DNA of 64,000 bases from Massospora cicadina (lineage: Eukaryota > Entomophthoromycota > Entomophthoromycetes > Entomophthorales > Entomophthoraceae), in contig JAKSZP010018528.1 in the NCBI GenBank assembly GCA_022478985.1, forward strand, positions 108,062 to 172,061. Reading direction: 5' to 3'. Shown in pieces: positions 56,835 to 64,000 of this stretch. Under the pieces are notes generated by a model that saw only the letters and a program-made list of their open reading frames with translations, was not told the origin of the DNA and did not search any database. Numbering within the stretch: the first letter of the stretch is position 1; every line of letters begins with the position of its first letter. The translations under genes and the position numbers were made by a program.

Positions 56835-57575
56835 AGTTGGGATTCTCCCTATGCAAGGTGGAAGCCTTGTCCCATGTAAAACATCAGCAGACACATATTT
56901 GGAGATTGTTTTTCAAGATGCAAAAATGGCACCATAAGTCCAAAATTAAAGTTTAAAGCCATTTAAGCAATTTAGAATTTGAATCTGGAGTATTCCTTGA
57001 ATTACTCCAAATCTGGTTAACATGAATGATATTCCTATTTTAAATTATTTTGGTAAATCCCAAACCCTTTCTAAATCTGCCAATTTATTTGTAAAAAACT
57101 TAACATTTGACAATTATGAAATTGCTGCCTTAATCAAAGAAAACCATGAACGCCAAAAACTTTTCCTTTTGGTTGCACCTTTCAAAGAATCTCTTTACCC
57201 AACTTGATCCCAATTCACTATATAAGTCCCCCACATAATCCCAATATCTTTATCAGATGTTATGATATAAGTGTTACTAAGAGATCAAGAAGTTCAGCTG
57301 ACCTTACAGATGGGATGATATGGTTAAATCACTTGGGAATTAAGAATCTCTCTTCACAAATTCTTAGTAAACCTGTTCTCCTCTTAATTCATTAGTACTA
57401 TAAATAGTGCATATTTTCTTAAATAAATTACATTTTTGCGTATTTTATAAATTTACTTATCTTTATTTAAGTTATTGTTCTATTCTAATAGCCAAAGTTT
57501 CATCCAGCGCTGAGCACTATGAAGCCTTGCCCTTTGATTATCAGGCCGTCAGTGATTCCCCCTGGCAGCCTGACA
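56835..57575 (+). repeat. W-family LTR, copy 3
   Basis: 741 bp, the same length as copy 1 and more similar to it than to copy 2. It ends CCTGACA. Only about 98 bases separate it from copy 2, containing a primer-site-like start and a short purine stretch (TTTAGGGG) just before this LTR, that is, an element with almost all its interior lost. No target duplication was found around any W copy. Confidence 0.72.
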
Positions 57576-57597
57576 GCAAGCAAACTGAACTATTAGT

Positions 57598-58035
57598 ATG
57601 GCCTCATCCAAAAATGATTATGTATGGTCAGGATTGGTATAACTTTATATTAAGGGCAACTGTTATGCTGTCATGGCGTGAGCTTTGAAAGAGAAGGCAA
57701 GATCAAAATACTCCTTAAAGGGGCAGAAATCTGTGAATTCATTGGGTTTATAAACCGCTGTAGCCATATTGATGATGGCCGCGCTCACATAGGGGGAAGA
57801 GGTTCCCATGCTCAACCCAAAAACTGTAATGCAGGTGCTCTGGGGGACGACCAGGTGACTTCTGAGCACCGCCTGGGAGCATGTGAGGTGTTGTGCTAGG
57901 TCCCAAGGTGGGATGTAGTGAATGGAAGTGTTTGCAGGGCTAGCTGAGCCAACATTAGGCATTTTGGTGGCGGCTGATAAACGCCAGGAGGCGGAGCACT
58001 GCTTCCCCATGTGGGGGCAGCAGGTGTCAATCTAG
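57598..58035 (+). pseudogene. Unrecognised decayed reading frame
   Basis: From ATG 57598 one frame runs about 145 codons with eight stops, nearly all of them one transition from Gln, Arg or Trp codons. It reads MASSKNDYVWSGLV, later GEEVPMLNPKTVMQVLWGTT and LVAADKRQEAEHCF. Gag-like by position after an LTR, but no motif proves it. The opposite strand carries a 115-codon open frame (58010-57663) without stops; I cannot say which strand was coding. 58036-58252 shows nothing except an A/T-rich stretch. Confidence 0.3.
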
Positions 58036-58252
58036 TTGACAAAGTTCTGGTTTATTGTGGGTTGTTAGATTTTAGGATTTTTTAAGCTTGCTGGTGCGTT
58101 TAGGACTAAACTTCAACAAATGGTGGATTGAAATTAATGATAATAGTAAAATAAATACACTTTAAAAAGTGGAAAGCTGTATTTTTTTATATTTTATTAG
58201 GCTCCACGGGAGATAAGAAACAAAGCCCTCTTCATAAGTCAATACTTAGTAT

Positions 58253-58696
58253 TTAAAGTGTTGAGGCTCGAAGTTTGGATTGCTTATCAAATTCCAAATT
58301 AGGTAATATATGTGGTGGAACTAACAGATCATTAAAAACTTGCCTTTCTTCATGAGATGGCTGATGGAGGGCGGTGACAAGCAGTTTAGATCTGTGAGGT
58401 AGGGTTTTGATATATTTTACCCAATCATATGATGATAAAATCACTTCACTTGTTTGGATACCCTCTGACCCTATAAAAAGAGGCCAGCCTCCGCAATGTA
58501 GGTTGTACCAAAATAGAGGTGGCCTTGAGAGGAGCCTCCAATGAGCTCCCCAAATTTGGCTGACAATTTGGTGCAATATGATTACAAAACTCATTTTGTG
58601 TGCCCAAAAATCATTAGAAGTGTTACCCCAATATGAGGGGTCCCACCAGGAATTGACCAGAGTCTTTTGGCCAATTTTTTCAGCATTCACCTCCAA
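58253..58696 (-). CDS. Unrecognised 147-codon open frame
   Basis: It runs from ATG 58696 to the stop at 58253 without interruption, in a window where open frames this long are rare outside the retroelement genes. The composition is protein-like: Trp-rich N-terminal half (NSWWDPSYWGN, FWYNLHCGGWPLF), then a helical, charged C-terminal half (HQPSHEERQVFNDLLVPP). I see no known domain, signal peptide or clear membrane segment. The reading is open for several codons before the ATG, so the true start may lie further upstream. It may be a fragment of a larger gene or of a transposon. 58697-58860 holds nothing I recognise. Confidence 0.35.
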   Translation of the reverse strand: MEVNAEKIGQKTLVNSWWDPSYWGNTSNDFWAHKMSFVIILHQIVSQIWGAHWRLLSRPPLFWYNLHCGGWPLFIGSEGIQTSEVILSSYDWVKYIKTLPHRSKLLVTALHQPSHEERQVFNDLLVPPHILPNLEFDKQSKLRASTL

Positions 58697-58860
58697 ACCA
58701 CTCTTTTCTATACATTGGACTTGTAATTATCTGACATGGGTGGAAGGCGGTTGAGATTAGAAACTTTTTGAATTTTGGATTCAATTGGGAAAGTGATTAA
58801 AGAAAAAAGATATCCTCTTTATTCTGATTGTATTTGTGAAAATATCTGAGTAAAATTGAA

Positions 58861-59640
58861 TGAAGGTTTGAGCAATCATTAAGACTGGTGCTCCAATTAA
58901 TCTTGTCTTTAAAATGGTAGTTAAAATAATAATATGTGCACCTAATGTAGGCCATATTAAGGTTTACATAAAGGTGGGCCTGCAAACTACTACTTTGAGA
59001 GGAACATATAGTGCCCTGCCTCTATGGCTTGGATCATTCCTTGTCACAGTAACAGCAATAGTTTAACCCAAACAAAGATATGAGATAAAAATTAGCACTG
59101 ACTTCATGCAACAGTATGGGGTTCAGTGATAATTCCAATAGGATACTGTCAAGAATTTAAGGGAAAACTTGCCGCTGTTTTATAACTGGAAAGATTATAC
59201 ACCTCTGAGTAAGAAAAACAAATATTAGTCTGTATATGCAGATGAAATTGTCCCATAAAGTATTGTCAGACTGGCCATCAATCAGGAAATAGCTGATCAA
59301 ATTGAAGAGTTTTGGGACATTCTCTAAGTGAGTGAAGGACAATGGTTATGAATAAAGAGCAGTGTATCATAGGAACTGGCCTTATTTTAAAATTTTCTTA
59401 TAATTATATATGCCAAATATCATGCACCATATCATAAAGATAGAACTGAACCTCATGTTGCACCTGGGATTTTAATTCTCATTCATGGTTATATCAAGGT
59501 ACTGGTCTCCAACCTATTAAATAGCCAATATAGATAAAGCAGAAAAAAATAATGGCCTACACTCATTTAGTATCTACTAAGGAACTTTTATCATTCCATG
59601 ATTTGGTCAGCTGGATGAGATAGGATTACCCGATGACCCA
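58861..59640 (+). pseudogene. Element H: protease and dUTPase-like remnant
   Basis: The protease site reads AIIKTGAPINLV, with Lys in place of the catalytic Asp, then GTYSALPLWLGS at about 58996-59034, as in B and C. At 59450-59520 the reading PHVAPGILILIHGYIKVLVSNLL matches the dUTPase-like part of B and E. The gag and LTR of H were not found to its left, so the 5' part is missing or unreadable. Confidence 0.65.
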
Positions 59641-61220
59641 AAGTTTCAAGGCAACCTTTGCCATATTTGATCAAAAGAAACTGATGTGTATTTCGGAAGA
59701 ACAAATGTATCACGCTCTTAAAATATTTAAATGGTATTTTGGGGTGTTCACACAAGCCAATTATGACCTCAGTTGCACCAACGATATAGTTCATAAGGTC
59801 AATATCAAAAATAAACAACAATTTTGTATGCAATCAATAAAGACGTTCATGAGAAATTGAGGCCATAGTTGCCAATGGAGATGTCAAACTACTCAACCAT
59901 GGGCTGTTATTCCCACATTCAAGCCCTTGGACAAGTTCAATTTTGATTGTAAAAAGAATTAGGGATTTAACGAGTTTTCATATAGTACTGGCAGCTGAAA
60001 AAAATAACAAAAAAGGACTCATACACCCTGCCATGAATAGATGATGCTTTTGATCACCTATGAGGGGCCTAATTCTTTTCAGCAATAATTTTTATATTTT
60101 GGAACTGGAAAATTGACCTATCTAAAGAATTTAAAGAAAAATGTGTAATCATTACCAGCTGTGGACTATATCAACTGATGCGGATGCCACAAAGTCTACA
60201 ATTGATTGACAACGTTCAACAAGCAATAGATACTGTTTTAGATGACCTAAATTTGTTGCATTTTTGTCTATATAGATGATATTAATGTTTTAGTCGCACT
60301 TTTACATATTCTGTTGAAGCCTTGGAATGTTTAAAAAAATATTGAAAGCAAATTTTAAGCTAAAACCTCAAAATGTCACTTCAATAAAAAGGAGATTGGA
60401 TACTTTGGTTTTTATTGTAGACGCTGATGGTCTACGCCCTCAGAAACCCATTGTGGAAACAAATAGGTCCATGTCCCAATCAAAATAGCTTTCAAGATGT
60501 GCAATAATTTTAGTGATGGTCAGCTTTTATTGCGATTCATTAAGAAATTTTTGCTTCCATTGCTGAGCCAATTTTCAACTGTTAATGGATCGCAAAAAGG
60601 CTTCACATGGAATGAGAAATCCTAGACATCCTTTAATGCACTTTAAATGTATTTAATGATGTGATTTATACTGTGATATACAAATGTTAATCAAATGATC
60701 ATTATCCAAATGGATGTATTCTTGATGGCAGTTGTGCCATGTTAAGTCAGATAGACAATGTTGTTAATGAAAAACTCTGTAGCTTCTGCAAGACATACTC
60801 TGATCAAGAAGAAGTAAAAATACACTCTGAAAGAGCAGTAATGCATTGTGGTATTACACAGCTGTAAGCAGTTAATAGTATGGCTCCACAGAGTTAATTT
60901 TATGGTGGTGACAGACCATCCCTTTCTGAGGTGGCTACATAAGTTGAAAGAGACTGAAGAAAGTTGGCCCATTTTGCCTTAGTATACAAGCCTATAATTT
61001 TTTAATTTGCACTGAGCAGGTACTGCACATCAAAAAGTTGATAAATTGTTGAAGTTGTCAACCGTTCTGGTACTTCATAGTGAAGCAGACGATTTTTACT
61101 AGAAGATGCTCACAGTGATTAGAGACCAGCCCCACAAAAATCAGTTTTCATTGACCAAGGCGATGAAAAAAATAAAAAACTCTTCAGGGTCAACTGTTCA
61201 AAATTTTCAGAGAAAATATT
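59641..61220 (+). pseudogene. Element H: reverse transcriptase and RNase H remnant
   Basis: A lead-in frame (59633-59860) precedes a heavily worn RT: KKGLIHPAMN, then RMPQ-like MRMPQSL, and the intact catalytic YIDD at 60269-60280. RNase H blocks: MDVFLMAVVPC near 60712, VVTDHPFLRWLHKLKET at 60905, and AGTAHQKVDKLLKLST at 61018. Frameshifts and small deletions are frequent, more than in B or E, so H is older or evolved longer. Confidence 0.72.
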
Positions 61221-62110
61221 GCTGTTTTTAAAGGCATCTAAACGCACTTCAGTTATCAATGCAGCACATTATGTAACCAGACATGGAGGCCTATGAAAAC
61301 CCTATAACAGGTTTTTGGGATTACTACTGGGAACCCATTAGTTTTGTTGTCGTGGAAAACTTGCTTGTTGCACTATGTGTCAAGCTCACAAGTCCTACAA
61401 GAACAAAGACACTTTATGTCTAGTGGAGCCAGGGTTTTCTAGCACACAATATCCTTCAACCTGATAGGGCCTTGGATCACGAGCAATAAAAAAGCTGATA
61501 CATTAATGCAGATTTGATCATTTGACTCATTGTGTAGAGACGCATGATATAGCTAAAGTAGATGCCAACAGCACTTTCATGTATATAATTAAGAAATCAA
61601 ACTATTGGCATGGCTTCTCACAGGTTATAATAGCAGATAACGTCAGCAAATCACCACGCAAATTTTTCTGAAGCAAACGAGTTAATGAGAATACAAAGAG
61701 TACTGATGGCTCCTTACCATTTAGAAACTAATGGGATGGTCAAAGGGTAAATGGTACTCTGACTACTACCTTGAAGAAGCTTGTCTCTGGAAACCCATTT
61801 ATCTGGGTAATACATTTACTTGTGGCAACTTTTCTCTATAATCTAAGCTACCATTTGTCAATGAGGAAATCTCTTTTTAAATCAATGTATGGCAGTTGGG
61901 CTTGTTTACCCCCCAAATCATATTCCACTCTTATACCAAGTATGAAAATGACGCCTACAGTATTTGGAGAGCTTGAAGAAAGGTTTGATCATGTTACAGT
62001 CCATCTCCTATGTCAATTTCTAAAGGGGGAGATCAAGGTTAAAGAATATGAAGATGCAAAGCAGCCAGCTCTTCAGACTTTTCAATTTTAATAGGGTTAA
62101 TTAGTGTAAT
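61221..62110 (+). pseudogene. Element H: integrase remnant
   Basis: HHCC traces (AAHYVTRHGG, then CCTMCQAHKS across shifts) lie at 61260-61400. The core keeps VIIADNVSK (61627) with the second Asp, then RVNGTLTTTLKKLVS (61747), and FLYNLSYHLSMRKSLFKSMYG (61830-61890) matches B and C (FAYNISYH). The open frame 61771-62091 covers this part. It ends at a TAA after LQTFQF; no LTR could be identified after it. Confidence 0.72.
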
Positions 62111-62179
62111 ACCCACAGCTTTGAATGGCGGAATAAGAATGATAAGCTCTAGGTCAGGCCCTTAGAATTCACTAATAAG

Positions 62180-62850
62180 TTGGCATTGGATGATGTCACA
62201 GATGAGGCCACAAGGGCACCAGAAGATTTTTCCTCGCTCTTAGATATACAGAGTCCAATCCCAAACAGGCGATGTTGTAGGCAACTTAAATTCCACAGAC
62301 AGAATTTGGCAACCCCTTTTATAGATTCAGATGGGCAAGAAAATCTGCCAAGCGCTTTGGATGACGTTATACAAAATATTTTGATACCTGGCGCTCAGAG
62401 AAATTGCTTATTGATGACGATGAAGCCGTCAAAATTTACTATGAATTTTGACCCCCTTTTAGACCTTCCAGGGGTGGAATAATTTGAAATTCACTAATGA
62501 AAAAAGATGAAACAACCAAATTACCCCGATGGGAATGAGCAAACCTCTCAACTGAGCATTACCAAAAGTGGCAAAACCTAATCCCAAGAGTAACTCAGAA
62601 GCCTGATGTAAGGCGCATTAAAGGTGCACCATTGCCTGACCTGAATTCCATAAAAATGTTATCAAATTTTGTAATGAATCAATAACCTAAGGCAGAGCTA
62701 AAAATCACAGCCCAGAAGCAGGAACTGAATAAAGGCCCCTGGACATTAAGGTCAGGGTATGCTATGAGAAAAAGCTCGCAGATACAAGAATTAAAACAAA
62801 CGTATGAAGCAACCAAAGCTTCAATCAGGCGCCTCACTAGGGGATTCTGA
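62180..62850 (+). pseudogene. Unrecognised reading frame after H
   Basis: A 100-codon open frame (62180-62482) begins MALDDVTDEATRAPEDFSSL and contains FIDSDGQENLPSALDDVIQN. After worn sequence, another frame (about 62590-62850) reads KPDVRRIKGAPLPDLNSIKM and then a basic, helical stretch (ELKQTYEATKASIRRLTRGF). Both are acidic-then-basic and look disordered to helical. This could be the gag start of another element or part of a host gene. No known domain. Confidence 0.3.
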
Positions 62851-63393
62851 AAATCCCATTAATGATACCCTTAATCCCAGATTTATTTTACAATTTCTAC
62901 TCTTTTATGCCCTCAAATTTGTGGAATTTATTAAAAATACTTCACTTTTATTTCAACAATAATAGCTCTATAGAATCTCAGTTTATCCTTTTTGTTTCAA
63001 TTATATTGGTTTATGTTTTAATTGCTCATAATCAGACTTGGATTAACGATTGAGAAGAATAAAGTAACCAGTCTTAGATCTACTCTGTTTGAACAAAACA
63101 CTTGTTTGCATGGATACCTTTTATTTGAGCTGTCAAGGAAAAGGCTGGATAGGATTCATTGTGTCCCAAGGGCAACGTAATAAAACTGGTAGAGGGTGTC
63201 AACAAGAGTTTCTCCATAGGCGAGCTTTTTAAAAAAAAATAAATGCTCCATTGGGTAGCATCAGTAGAGAATTTGTTCAATGAATATGATTAGCCCTTTT
63301 TGATGGTCTTCTAGTGCCTAATCTGTGCGGAACAGATTTTCTGAGCAGCAAATCAGTTTCACAAGTCAACAAAGCCAAGCCAATGAGCTAACT
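62851..63393 (+). repeat. Probable LTR (3' part) of element J
   Basis: There is no gene here. The stretch lies directly before a strong primer-binding site at 63395, so its right end must be an LTR edge (GAGCTAACT). The left edge is unknown; no partner LTR is in the window. A/T-rich with a short poly-A at 63231-63240. Confidence 0.45.
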
Positions 63394-63394
63394 T

Positions 63395-63412
63395 TGGTGC
63401 TCACTACAGGGG
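63395..63412 (+). other. Primer-binding site of J
   Basis: TGGTGCTCACTACAGGGG is identical to that of B over 17 bases. Confidence 0.82.
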
Positions 63413-63429
63413 TGGCATCATCAGACCAT

Positions 63430-63670
63430 AATGTAGATCATAAAATTTTTCATGAGCAGTTCAATGAATTAGATATGGAAGTTATGGAAGTTTTGAATTA
63501 CATTTATAATGGGGAAGGTTGTATCTCAAAGTTACACTGGGCGGATTCTCCAAAAATGCAATGGAGTAAATAAGAAAATACAGGTTAAACTTGACCTAAT
63601 TTTTATTTTTGAAAAGAGGAAATATTTATTGGCTTTTTTATGGTTCATAATCTATCAGAGTGAATTAATC
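63430..63670 (+). pseudogene. J gag start
   Basis: An open frame (63325-63573, starting before the primer site and so not the true start) reads HEQFNELDMEVMEVLNYIYN after it, helical as in other gag starts. At about 63615-63650 the DNA (GAGGAAATATTTATTGGCTTTTTTA) matches the capsid start of E and B (GGAAATATTCATTGG). The reading breaks off at about 63670. Confidence 0.5.
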
Positions 63671-63823
63671 TCTGCATGATTGAATCTTCAATCAGTTGAT
63701 TGGGATCCAATTGAACATCAACTTTGATAAATTTTGATAGATTGCTCACTCCTTCCAATGATGTTGGGGGAGTTGAGGAAAATGATTTTTTTGGAGATAT
63801 GTGAATTCAGTGAAATCCCAACA
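63670..63823 (-). repeat. LTR of element I (truncated)
   Basis: On the minus strand it begins TGTTGGGATTTCA at 63823, directly after a G-rich tract, as in D (TGTTGGGATTTGA). It cannot reach a D-like length of about 510 bp, because J's gag starts at once; either it is cut or the junction is an insertion edge. Confidence 0.5.
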
Positions 63824-63835
63824 CTTCCCCCCTCA
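63824..63835 (-). other. Polypurine tract of I
   Basis: The minus strand reads TGAGGGGGGAAG before the LTR, like TGAGGGGG in D. CCTCCACC about 20 bases upstream on the minus strand could pair with part of it. Confidence 0.6.
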
Positions 63836-64000
63836 AGATTCAATTGTGGTGGAGGATGACTTCTTAAAAATCTAGGATGAATACAATTTACCACAATACC
63901 AGTATCAGTATGAACAATCAAATATTCTAGTCCTTTTCAAAATATAACTCTATAAGGATCAGACCAATTAATGCCCAGCTTTTCAGTCCGTCCACCTGGC
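63836..64000 (-). pseudogene. Element I: integrase C-terminal end
   Basis: On the minus strand the reading GGRTEKLGINWSDPYRVI, then DTGIVVNCIHPRFLRSHPP, matches the end of integrase in D (TGTVVNRVHSRFLRK). It has the GPY-like module (here DPY). The rest of I lies beyond the window edge. Confidence 0.75.

Noticed and set aside
1..64000. CRISPR arrays, tRNA or rRNA genes, intact host genes with introns
   Set aside because: No regularly spaced repeats, no cloverleaf or rRNA-like stretch recognised by eye, and no coding stretch free of retroelement similarity apart from the short frames listed. tRNAscan-SE and a gene finder would settle this.

Overview
This is a eukaryotic, repeat-dense window with no intact host gene, no rRNA, no CRISPR and no tRNA that I could recognise. 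Almost all of it is decayed Ty3/Gypsy-type LTR retrotransposons plus one LINE, stacked inside one another. The organism has a large, repeat-rich genome in which old copies decay mainly by C-to-T/G-to-A change. An expanded fungal genome (for example a rust fungus) is my best guess from the element types, but this is weak and the sequence does not settle it.

Layout. 1-1837: 3' end of a Ty3 element (F). 1838-5289: unassigned sequence, then a gag remnant (G). 5290-5852 plus 47493-48118: two halves of a minus-strand remnant (X) with a CCHC zinc knuckle, split by element Y. Y is a minus-strand Ty3 element (5853-13087, resuming 47226-47492); one of its LTRs was hit by A. A is a plus-strand chromovirus (13088-47225, 5-bp target duplication GGTAT). 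Inside A sit B (13781-28962, duplication GGGTC, in A's 5' LTR), a full-length LINE (30961-36225, 19-bp duplication) and D (36475-43358, duplication ATGCA). Inside B sits C (16293-24895, duplication TACAT). Reading outward in gives the order X, Y, A, B, C. 48119-57575: LTRs and a gag stub of family W, with Ty3 element E (50008-55940) inside. 57576-58860: unassigned open frames. 58861-62110: Ty3 remnant H. 62111-62850: unrecognised frame. 62851-64000: LTR end, primer site and gag start of a plus-strand element (J), facing the 3' end of a minus-strand element (I).

How the genes work together. The Ty3 elements share the order gag (capsid plus CCHC knuckle), protease, a dUTPase-like segment, reverse transcriptase, RNase H, integrase (HHCC, DDE, GPY-like tail). 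A is different: its YMDD reverse transcriptase and C-terminal chromodomain make it a chromovirus, and I saw no dUTPase-like segment in it. Every copy has stops and frameshifts.

Most worth a second look: the dUTPase-like domain between protease and reverse transcriptase, retained in several families; inverted repeats that put the polypurine tract in the loop or arm of a hairpin, seen in separate families; a collagen-like Gly-X-Y stretch in the gag of D; and a shared YLDN reverse-transcriptase variant with a following TGA in B and E.
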